The translations under genes and the position numbers were made by a program. From JBBRUG01 sp038247995 (GTDB taxonomy: Bacteria; Chloroflexota; Chloroflexia; Chloroflexales; Chloroflexaceae): DNA of 29,905 nucleotides. Positions 15,164 to 21,353 of the stretch are shown here, piece after piece (position 1 is the stretch's first letter; every line of letters begins with the position of its first letter). The DNA lies in assembly GCA_038247995.1 (NCBI GenBank), contig JBBRUG010000027.1, positions 1 through 29,905 of the forward strand, written 5' to 3'. The notes beneath the pieces were generated by a model. The model was not told the DNA's origin. It did no database searches and saw only the letters and a list, made by a program, of their open reading frames with translations.

Positions 15164-16762
15164 CTACAACCCCAGCGCCGGGCCGAGGGCGGTTGTAATC
15201 GGAGCGAGGTATTCTTGCACGAGACCGGCCACGGTGCCCTGAAGCGGGGCGAAGAGCAAGCCGGGAAAGAGCCCAAGCGCAACCACCGGCACAGCCAGGC
15301 CGGCGAAAATCAGCCGCTCGCGGCGGTTGAGATCAGGCAGATCGGCGTTTGCCGCGCTGTTTACCTCACCCATAAAGCCAAGTTGGAACATGCGCAACAG
15401 GTACGCGGCAGTAAGAATCACGCCCAGCGTCGCGCCGATCACATACGGCCAACCCAATACCGGCGAGGTGAAGGCGCCCTGCATAACCGTCAGTTCGCCG
15501 ACAAATGCGTTCAAGCCGGGCAGGCCCATTGTCGCGAGGAGCGTCAGCAGCATCAGGCCAGCATACACCGGCATCACCTTCCAGAGGCCACCGAACGCCG
15601 ACAGGTCGCGGATCTGGCGGCGCTCGTAGAGCACAGCGACGAGCAACATCAGGGCCGCCGTATTGATGCCGTGGTTCACCATCTGCACAATTGCGCCGCT
15701 GATCCCGATTGCATTGAGCGAGAAGACACCCAGTACCATAAAGTTCAGGTGGCTGATCGAAGCATAAGCGATCAGGCGCTGCATATCGGTCTGGGCGAAG
15801 GCAACCACAGCGCCATAAATGATCCCGATCACCGCGAGGGTGGCAATCGCCGGCGCGGCCCAACTCGCCACCTCGGGGAAGAGGGTCAGGTTAAAGCGGA
15901 TCAGGCCATAGATCCCGAACTTCGACATCACGGCGGCAAGCATAATCACCGCCGGCGTCGGCGCGGCAGTGTAGGCGTCGGGGAGCCAAGTATGCAACGG
16001 CCAGAGTGCAAGCTTTACCGCAAAGGCGATAAAGAAGGCGCCAAAGAGCACGCGCTGCATCAGCGGGTCGATCACAAATGCGCCGCTACGTAAATCGAGC
16101 AGAATCTGCGCGAGTTCAAATGTACCGCTATAGCTGGGCGTAATTGCCGCCATTGCCGTGCGATGCAGCACATACAGCGCAATAATCCCAAACAGCATAA
16201 AGACCGAGCCGCCGAAGGTGAAGAGGAACAGGCGCAGCGCGGCGCGCGAACGTCCGTGGCCGCCCCACATCCCGACCAGGAAAACCATCGGCAAAAGCGC
16301 GGCTTCCCAGAAGACGTAGAAGAGCAGCAGATCTTGCGCGGCAAACACGCCGAGCATACCCGTCTCTAAAACCAAGAGCAGAGCCAGCATTGGGCGCAAG
16401 TTCGTTGTAGCGCGGCTCGCGACCACAACCGCAAAGGGTGCGAGGAAGGCCGTCAGTCCGATTAGCCAGAGATTGATCCCATCAACTCCAACCAAGTATT
16501 GGCTGCCCCAAGTTGGAATCCAGGCCAAACGATCAACAAATTGCAACGGCGGCCCGACAACTTCCTGGGCGGAAGGACCGTACGGCCCGGTAAAAAAGAG
16601 CACCGTCATTACAACCGTCAACACAAGCGTGCCAAGAGTTGTGCCGAGCGCTATGCCACGATACAGCGCCGCACGCCCAACTGGTAGGGCGAAGAGCAAC
16701 AATGCACCGAGCGCGGGCAGCCAGATCAACGCCGAAAGGAGCGGGAGGCCGAGGAGATTCAT
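15164..16762 (-). CDS. nuoM: NADH-quinone oxidoreductase subunit M, stand-alone
   Basis: A 532-residue membrane protein with about 14 hydrophobic segments, the usual NuoM length. Family features include the helix-5 glutamate region LLLFYVFWEAALLPMVFLVG, the broken-helix lysine region KLALWPLHTWLPDAYTAAPTPAVIML and YASISHLNFMVLGVFSLN. NuoM is one of the three antiporter-like proton-channel subunits of complex I. Start 16762 is chosen because AAGGTGG lies about 7 bases upstream; an earlier in-frame start at 16786 would add eight non-hydrophobic residues. No other nuo gene is next to it. It could serve complex I made from a distant operon, or a different complex that uses MrpD/NuoM-like subunits. 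Confidence 0.93.
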   Translation of the reverse strand: MNLLGLPLLSALIWLPALGALLLFALPVGRAALYRGIALGTTLGTLVLTVVMTVLFFTGPYGPSAQEVVGPPLQFVDRLAWIPTWGSQYLVGVDGINLWLIGLTAFLAPFAVVVASRATTNLRPMLALLLVLETGMLGVFAAQDLLLFYVFWEAALLPMVFLVGMWGGHGRSRAALRLFLFTFGGSVFMLFGIIALYVLHRTAMAAITPSYSGTFELAQILLDLRSGAFVIDPLMQRVLFGAFFIAFAVKLALWPLHTWLPDAYTAAPTPAVIMLAAVMSKFGIYGLIRFNLTLFPEVASWAAPAIATLAVIGIIYGAVVAFAQTDMQRLIAYASISHLNFMVLGVFSLNAIGISGAIVQMVNHGINTAALMLLVAVLYERRQIRDLSAFGGLWKVMPVYAGLMLLTLLATMGLPGLNAFVGELTVMQGAFTSPVLGWPYVIGATLGVILTAAYLLRMFQLGFMGEVNSAANADLPDLNRRERLIFAGLAVPVVALGLFPGLLFAPLQGTVAGLVQEYLAPITTALGPALGL

Positions 16763-16868
16763 GCAGCAGCCACCTTCATAGTACACATTTCAATAATCCA
16801 ACGCACAGCAAAAACCCAGCGTCACGGGTTGCTACTCAAAGCGAGCAGCACACCTGCGTTGGTGGTTA

Positions 16869-16890
16869 CTCGTGCGCACGGGTGCACGAG
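16869..16890. repeat. Hairpin CTCGTGC/GCACGAG in nuoM leader
   Basis: Perfect 7-bp arms (16869-16875 and 16884-16890) with an 8-base loop, about 107 bases before the nuoM start. Confidence 0.7.
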
Positions 16891-16943
16891 ATTATTGTTG
16901 ACTACATCGTCGTGGTGGGACAGGCTGCGCTGAGGGGAAATGC

Positions 16944-16963
16944 GAGTTGCCCAAATGCAACTC
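16944..16963. repeat. Hairpin GAGTTGC/GCAACTC in nuoM leader
   Basis: Perfect 7-bp arms (16944-16950 and 16957-16963) with loop CCAAAT, about 180 bases before the nuoM start. Confidence 0.7.
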
Positions 16964-16987
16964 ACGGACCATTCTGCTAGCGCACTA

Positions 16988-17051
16988 GTACGCTAAAGCG
17001 TACGTCCGCCTACGGCGGACACCGCACTATGGCGGGCGCAAACCCGCGTAC
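16988..17051. repeat. Three-hairpin cloverleaf-like palindromic element
   Basis: Three consecutive hairpins: GTACGC-TAAA-GCGTAC (16988-17003), GTCCGCC-TAC-GGCGGAC (17004-17020) and GCGGG-GCCCGC type (17032-17047). A second GCGTAC at 17046-17051 can pair with the first GTACGC, closing a cruciform around the other stems. The form suggests a REP/BIME-like dispersed element. Confidence 0.75.
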
Positions 17052-17112
17052 AACCCCTGGCGAACTTCCGCCGAGTTGGACTAGAATGTAGTGAAGGCCT
17101 ATGCCGATCACT

Positions 17113-17141
17113 GTTGTACACCTGTGTGTACCCTTTGTCAA
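17113..17141 (-). promoter_or_regulatory. Probable nuoM promoter with palindromic operator
   Basis: Minus-strand TTGACA (17136-17141), 17-bp spacer, TACAAC (17113-17118). The spacer and -10 overlap a palindrome GTACAC-CTGT-GTGTAC (17116-17131) with perfect 6-bp arms, a layout expected for a repressor site. A second TTGACA (17147-17152) lies 11 bp upstream in a direct repeat TTGTCAATA. Confidence 0.5.
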
Positions 17142-17236
17142 TAGCTTGTCAATAATTTTGCACAGCCTGATCAAGCGTCTGTTACATTTTGCACAAGCTC
17201 ACTGGCTTTGTCAACGGGCCAGGGCCGGGGCTATCT

Positions 17237-17291
17237 AGATCTGTGAAGAATAGCACAAGGGCTTTGGAGATCTGTGAAGAATGGCACAAGG
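17237..17291. repeat. 24-bp direct repeat upstream of nuoM promoter
   Basis: AGATCTGTGAAGAATAGCAC with a CAAGG-type end occurs at 17237-17260 and again, with one mismatch, at 17268-17291 (31-bp step). Related GCACAA/GCACAG cores lie nearer the promoter at about 17160 and 17191. Confidence 0.85.
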
Positions 17292-17313
17292 AATAATTGA
17301 GCCACAAGCCACA

Positions 17314-17823
17314 TTATGATGGCGAGCGGAACCGTCCCCGCAGGTCGAAGAAGCGCACCACGGCTTCCGTATGCAAGGGAAACGCTAGTTCAGCCGGCGC
17401 AGTAAGGATTACGCGCTCGCTTGCTTCACGCGAAGGGCGAAATGAAGGCAGATCAACACTACGCAGATGCGGCCCGAGGCCAAAAACGAGCAGGTATCCA
17501 TCAGGAGTGCTGCGCGTACCAAAATCGCTAATCGTCTCCGACGATAGCTCGACGCTCGTCTCTTCGCGCAGTTCGCGCACAGCGGCATCCTGCCAACGCT
17601 CGGCCATTTCAATGAAGCCGCCGGGCAAAGCAAGCTGACCCTGACGGGGCATACTCCCGCGCCGGATCATCAGCAGGCCATCATCAACGGGTACAAGCGC
17701 AATCACGACCGGCAGCGGATTACGATACGTGGTGCTATTGCAGAACGCACAGATACGCGGCCAGCTTTGAGTAGGCGCAAACGGCTGGCCGCAATACGAG
17801 CAGTAACTATGCAGGCGATACAT
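17314..17823 (-). CDS. Nudix hydrolase with N-terminal zinc ribbon
   Basis: A 169-residue protein. The N-terminal CSYC...CAFC (Cys 8/11 and 25/28) forms a zinc ribbon like the small domain found before some Nudix enzymes (PF14803 type). The Nudix box runs from GGFIEMAERWQDAAVRELREETSVEL: all of the Glu and Arg residues of Gx5Ex7REUxEE are present, but the usual final Gly is Ser. The substrate is likely a nucleoside diphosphate linked to another moiety; the SQPWPFP signature of NudC-type NADH pyrophosphatase is not seen. It is the last gene before the nuoM control region on the same strand. A GC-rich repeat block lies upstream. Confidence 0.92.
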   Translation of the reverse strand: MYRLHSYCSYCGQPFAPTQSWPRICAFCNSTTYRNPLPVVIALVPVDDGLLMIRRGSMPRQGQLALPGGFIEMAERWQDAAVRELREETSVELSSETISDFGTRSTPDGYLLVFGLGPHLRSVDLPSFRPSREASERVILTAPAELAFPLHTEAVVRFFDLRGRFRSPS

Positions 17824-17905
17824 GAAGCCTCACGCGCAAGATATGGCACAATTTCGAAGATCAATCATACCATAGGAGCAGGGAAGGCGTGCAGAGGCGT
17901 GCAGA

Positions 17906-17927
17906 GGGCAGAAGCACGGGTCTGCCC
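17906..17927. repeat. GGGCAGA/TCTGCCC hairpin element
   Basis: Perfect 7-bp arms with an 8-base loop, followed by GTACGCCCGTACG. It is related in plan to the hairpin at 4096-4117. Confidence 0.7.
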
Positions 17928-17963
17928 GTACGCCCGTACGATGCCTGCTGCTTGCCGCCTGCC

Positions 17964-18018
17964 GCGCCCTGAAGGGCGCGGCTCAGGCCGGGGGGCGTGG
18001 CAGCGCCCTGAAGGACGC
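17964..18018. repeat. Two GCGCCCT palindromes
   Basis: GCGCCCTGAAGGGCGC at 17964-17979, and GCGCCCTGAAGGACGC (one mismatch) at 18003-18018. This is the same unit as at 6229-6244 in the other orientation. Confidence 0.8.
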
Positions 18019-18139
18019 GCCGCGCCGCGCCGCCGCGCCGCCTGCCGCCTGCCGCCGCGCCGCTTGCCGCCTACCGCCTACCGCCGCGCCGCCTGCCGCC
18101 TACCGCCGCGCCGCCTACCGCCTACCGCCGCGCCGCCTA
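18019..18139. repeat. CCGCCTA-type period-7/15 array
   Basis: About 120 bp of CCGCCTA, CCGCCTG and CGCCGCG-type units. Spacing between successive CTACCGC units is 7 or 15 (7 + 8). It ends 12 bases before the stop of the VanW-domain gene. Confidence 0.85.
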
Positions 18140-18151
18140 GATTTTGCGATG

Positions 18152-19444
18152 TTAAAACGGTGCTTGCCCTTCCGATTGCTCTTCCTCTTGATCTGCATCC
18201 GCTACAGGCGCAGGGGATGCGGGCGGCGGGAGTGGTTCGTAGCGCGTCGTGATTTGTTCACGCCACTGCCGGCCATCAGCCAGTTGGATCGTGCGCGAGC
18301 GGTGGATAGTGAGTCCATTGTCGTTGATCACCGGTGCTGCAAGTTTTACGGCGCGCCCATCGCCGCGCCCCCAGAGCGTGAGCATTGCGCTGCCGCCCGT
18401 TGCATGCGCAACCACAAAAATCGCTTCACCTGTATGATTGGCTACGCGCAAATCTAGACCCGGGGCATACACAGCAGCGTCGAGTCCCGGCGCGTCGGCA
18501 TAAGCGCGTAGGGCATACCGATGCGCCCGCCGCTCGACAATCGGCAATCCGCCGGCCCATGCGGCCCGATACAATAAGGTTGCAACTGTACAGATCCCGC
18601 CGCCGACCGCGTTAGCCACGATCGCGCCATTCACAATCGCCGTGCCGCGCTGATAGCCTGTGGCTGTCGAGATCTCACCCACTGCCGTCAGAAAGCTGAG
18701 TTGCGCACCCGGCTCAACAAGTGTTCCGTTAAGCCGCTGGGCGGCTAATTCGATATTCGCCCCATCGCTCGTGCCAACCGGATAAGCAATAGTCGCACTT
18801 GCCAGGGGCCGTAACGGGCTTTGGGGCGTGCGCAGGTTTGCCGGCAGATCCAGCGCCGCCCATTCACCGAGCGGCAACCGGTGTACACTCCCAACGCCAT
18901 CAGGCTCTGCCGGCGGCTCGTAGCGCAACACAGCCCGTTCGAAGTATTGCACCAGCGCCGCGCTGCCATCAGGCTGATCTGCGACAAACTCATCCGAAAT
19001 CGGATACCCAAGCAGCGCGACGTCGCCGTGCTGCTGATGGTACCAACCAAACGCCCCACCTAAACTATGCCCCGAATCAGCAAAAAATCGATCATCAGGC
19101 GCGCTAGTATCGGGCGTGCGCCACTGGAATGCCGGATGATCACGATGTTCAGCGCTATACATATTCCCCAACCGACTGAGCAGGATCAGTTCACCGTGCA
19201 ACTCCATGCGTGCATACCGAAACAGTTGCACCTTCAGGCCGCTTACCGGATCGTGATGGGCATCGCTGAGCGGCGGGCCAAATGTCGCTGGGCCGCCATG
19301 AGCATTAAAGTAGGCATAAAATGGCCCGTACACCAGGTAACCGTTGTGCTCGTACACCGGCGGCGCTGGAGCAGCCGCGGTCAGGCTCGGCGCAGTGAAT
19401 AGCGCAAGCAGTACGCTCAACAGGAGCAGGATGAAACGTGGCAT
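18152..19444 (-). CDS. Secreted VanW-domain protein with duplicated N-terminal repeat
   Basis: A 430-residue exported protein. The signal peptide is residues 1-25 (MPRFILLLLSVLLALF, cleavage near LTAAAPA). Two related segments follow: YEHNGYLVYGPFYAYF with FGPPLSD and VQLFRYARMEL (about 30-95), then FFADSGHSLGGAFGWY with LGYPISDE and VQYFERAVLRYEP (about 120-185). The second half is a VanW domain: AAQRLNGTLVEPGAQLSF, GYQRGTAIVNG, VGGGICTVATLLYRA and ERRAHRYAL. An acidic tail (EEEQSE) ends it. Start 19444 has a GGGAG site; 19483 would place residues before the signal peptide. The VanW domain's biochemical role is unknown. It follows tadC by 96 bases, so it may be the last gene of the tad locus. 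Confidence 0.88.
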   Translation of the reverse strand: MPRFILLLLSVLLALFTAPSLTAAAPAPPVYEHNGYLVYGPFYAYFNAHGGPATFGPPLSDAHHDPVSGLKVQLFRYARMELHGELILLSRLGNMYSAEHRDHPAFQWRTPDTSAPDDRFFADSGHSLGGAFGWYHQQHGDVALLGYPISDEFVADQPDGSAALVQYFERAVLRYEPPAEPDGVGSVHRLPLGEWAALDLPANLRTPQSPLRPLASATIAYPVGTSDGANIELAAQRLNGTLVEPGAQLSFLTAVGEISTATGYQRGTAIVNGAIVANAVGGGICTVATLLYRAAWAGGLPIVERRAHRYALRAYADAPGLDAAVYAPGLDLRVANHTGEAIFVVAHATGGSAMLTLWGRGDGRAVKLAAPVINDNGLTIHRSRTIQLADGRQWREQITTRYEPLPPPASPAPVADADQEEEQSEGQAPF

Positions 19445-19540
19445 GGATGGCTCCCTGAGAAAATGTAAAAGGCAAAAGGCCAAGCGTAAAATGAACCCAG
19501 CAGGCTTGCATCGCAGCGTAGTGCAACCCTCCCCAAAGGA

Positions 19541-20329
19541 TCAGCCCAGGCCGATAAACACCTTGCCGCCGCCGGTCATGACGAAGAGTAGATTGATCAG
19601 GATGCCTACAACCAGGCTAATGGCAACCAGCAACAGCAGGTAAAGCGTGCGGCGACGCAGCATACGCCGGAACTCGCCTTGCAGGATCAGTTCGAGGGTT
19701 TGCTGCTGGGCGGCCAGCACCTGCTCGATCGGCCCGCCTTCGGCTTCGGCCTGGGCAAGCGCTTCAGTAACATCATTCAGTTCACGACAGCCCCGCGGCC
19801 GAGCGGCGGCGGCGAGCGCGGCGAAGGGGCGCATACGCTGGTCGAGGCTCAATTGCAGTGCTTCGGCAACAAGCGCCTGCATCGGCGCCCAGGCTGGGTG
19901 CGGGCGCTCGACGTAGCGCCGCATGATCGCAATCGGCGCCTCGAAGCTACCCAATGCGACCCGCACAAAGGCGATAAAACCAGGCGTCAACCGGCGCAAT
20001 GCCGCCGCTTCACGCTCACGCTGCACAATGGGGCGGCGCGGCAACACAATCCCAAGGCCAAGATAACTCGCTAAGGCCAGGGCAAGTACAAACGCCAGGG
20101 TTGTGCCGGAGGCCGCGCTGATCAGCGCCGTCAGAACGCAAAGCAGCGCAGTTACGCCACCGGCGATCTGGCCAATCACAAAGCGTGATCCGGGTACGTG
20201 AGCCGCCTCGCCGCCGGCAGACAAGAGCGCCTGCCGGGGTTGCAGGGCAACTCCAAGTGCGGCGAGTAAGGTACCGGCAAGCGCAAGCAAGTAAAACGGT
20301 GTACCGGGAACGAGAAAGAACGATGGCAT
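19541..20329 (-). CDS. tadC: TadC-like inner-membrane platform protein
   Basis: A 262-residue type II secretion F-domain protein. An N-terminal hydrophobic segment and helices around 75-110 and 230-255 flank a cytoplasmic region with RRLTPGFIAFVRVALGSFEAP and ELNDVTEALAQAEAEGGPIEQVL, the pattern of TadC. It works with TadB as the membrane platform that the TadA ATPase drives. Start 20329 (MPSFFLVPG, with AGGA upstream) is preferred to 20443; the earlier frame reads through a palindromic repeat. The gap to tadB is 79 bp and holds a hairpin element. Confidence 0.85.
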   Translation of the reverse strand: MPSFFLVPGTPFYLLALAGTLLAALGVALQPRQALLSAGGEAAHVPGSRFVIGQIAGGVTALLCVLTALISAASGTTLAFVLALALASYLGLGIVLPRRPIVQREREAAALRRLTPGFIAFVRVALGSFEAPIAIMRRYVERPHPAWAPMQALVAEALQLSLDQRMRPFAALAAAARPRGCRELNDVTEALAQAEAEGGPIEQVLAAQQQTLELILQGEFRRMLRRRTLYLLLLVAISLVVGILINLLFVMTGGGKVFIGLG

Positions 20330-20352
20330 ATGGGTATTCCTATATTTGTGGC

Positions 20353-20397
20353 GGGCGACCACGAGGGTCGCCCCAACGGGCGGGCGCCGGGCCCGTT
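20353..20397. repeat. GGGCGACC/GGTCGCCC hairpin and second palindrome in tadB-tadC gap
   Basis: Perfect 8-bp arms 20353-20360 and 20366-20373 with loop ACGAG, followed at once by AACGGGC/GCCCGTT (20375-20381 with 20391-20397). The first is the type of dispersed hairpin that often inflates annotated N-termini with a GATLVVA-type peptide, which is exactly what the longer tadC frame shows. Confidence 0.8.
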
Positions 20398-20408
20398 CGT
20401 TCCGCCAG

Positions 20409-21353
20409 CTAATAATCGACATCGCTAACTTGAGCGAGCACAAAACCGCCTACAATCGGCAGGAAGAGCGCAATCAGCACCAGCACGCCAACAACCATGC
20501 CCAGCAGCGTGGAGTATGCGATCACAACACGCTCCCATTGGGTGACGGTGAGATACAGCGCCATGAGCAGGCCGGCCAACCCAACCGCCAGGCCGCTGTA
20601 GCGCACCTGGGCGAGTTCGGTCACGGCTTCGTCGCGCCGACGATCTGAGGCTTGGAGCGCTTCGTAAGCTGCCGCGCAACGACGCGCCAGAACATCCTGA
20701 GGCTGACCGACGGCGACGCTCAGGTGGTTGAGCAGAGTGGCATGGCGCTGTGAGGCCGTTTGCACCGCCAGAGCCGCCACGACGTGTTGCGGCGTAGCAA
20801 TTCCGCCGCCGCTGAGCGGTACGCCCTGCCGGGTAAGCAAGAAGCTCCACTCATCATGCAGCGGGCTTGCCGGCAGATCAGCGAGGACACGTTCAAGGGC
20901 CGGGCGAAATCCGCTTCCTGAGCGTAACATCGCGCTCAGGCGCCCGACGGCGGCAGTGAGATCACGATCAAGCTGGGTGGTGTAACGCTGCGCAGCAACG
21001 CGGTACAACGCCCAGGCGATCAGCGTAGTAAGCAAGGCGGCAAGCACGATTGCAACCATTGGCGCAGCATAGAGGCCAACGAGCCCGGCAACGCTGGCGC
21101 CGGCAAGTGCGCTGATCGCCAGCAGCCTTGCGGGATCGGCCGGTTCCGGCGTATAGACAAGCGCCGGATCGGGGCGCAGGGCAGCGGGTAAGCGCGTGGT
21201 TGACTGGGCAGCACGGCGCTGATGGAATTGGGCCAGAGCCAAGGCGAGTGGGCGGCGCAACAAGCCAACGACGATCAGAAAGGCGGCGGCGCTGAGTGCG
21301 GCAGGCAGGGCAACAACGAGCCAGGCCGTGGCCGGGTGTGTAACAGTGTTCAT
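20409..21353 (-). CDS. tadB: TadB-like inner-membrane platform protein
   Basis: A 314-residue protein with an N-terminal helix pair (about 10-35 and 78-120), a cytoplasmic F domain holding LDRDLTAAVGRLSAMLRSGSGFRPALERVLADLP (described here by its pattern), and two C-terminal helices. This is the TadB arrangement, though the conserved region is diverged. The ATG overlaps the stop of the extended ATPase gene in an ATGA (21350-21353) and has GGAGGAATT upstream, so these two proteins are made together. That pairing suggests the extended ATPase acts on TadB/TadC. Confidence 0.85.
   Translation of the reverse strand: MNTVTHPATAWLVVALPAALSAAAFLIVVGLLRRPLALALAQFHQRRAAQSTTRLPAALRPDPALVYTPEPADPARLLAISALAGASVAGLVGLYAAPMVAIVLAALLTTLIAWALYRVAAQRYTTQLDRDLTAAVGRLSAMLRSGSGFRPALERVLADLPASPLHDEWSFLLTRQGVPLSGGGIATPQHVVAALAVQTASQRHATLLNHLSVAVGQPQDVLARRCAAAYEALQASDRRRDEAVTELAQVRYSGLAVGLAGLLMALYLTVTQWERVVIAYSTLLGMVVGVLVLIALFLPIVGGFVLAQVSDVDY

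Larger units (their letters stand above)
16763..17313. other. nuoM upstream region: structured leader and control sites
   Basis: A 551-bp gap without a supported gene. Read on the minus strand toward nuoM it holds a 24-bp direct repeat, two TTGACA boxes in direct repeats, a promoter with a palindrome in its spacer, and then a leader of roughly 345 bases. The leader holds several hairpins: 17032-17047, 17004-17020, 16988-17003, 16944-16963 and 16869-16890. Whether the leader is regulatory or carries a dispersed repeat is not clear. Confidence 0.7.
17824..18151. other. Repeat-filled gap between VanW-domain and Nudix genes
   Basis: A 328-bp gap with no supported gene. It holds the 17906-17927 hairpin, two copies of the GCGCCCT palindrome (17964-17979 and 18003-18018) and the CCGCC-rich array at 18019-18139. 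A plus-strand frame through it is a product of the CCG repeat. Confidence 0.8.

Noticed and set aside
15152..16093. Plus-strand 313-codon frame opposite nuoM
   Set aside because: It is highly charged, has no domain pattern and lies antisense to a certain membrane-protein gene.
17135..17200. Rex or FNR/CRP-type binding site near nuoM (TTGT...GCACA)
   Set aside because: Half-site spacing does not match the 18-bp Rex site (TTGTGA-N6-TCACAA), and only one half is good.
16763..17313. tRNA or known small RNA in the nuoM leader
   Set aside because: The hairpins do not give a tRNA T-arm or anticodon arm, and no known riboswitch consensus was recognised.
17767..18252. Plus-strand 161-codon frame between Nudix and VanW genes
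   Set aside because: It consists of Arg/Pro/Ala repeats from the CCG array and overlaps two genes.
20330..20443. Longer N-terminus for TadC containing a GATLVVA peptide
   Set aside because: It is encoded by the palindromic element at 20353-20373; the TadC-like membrane helix starts at 20329.
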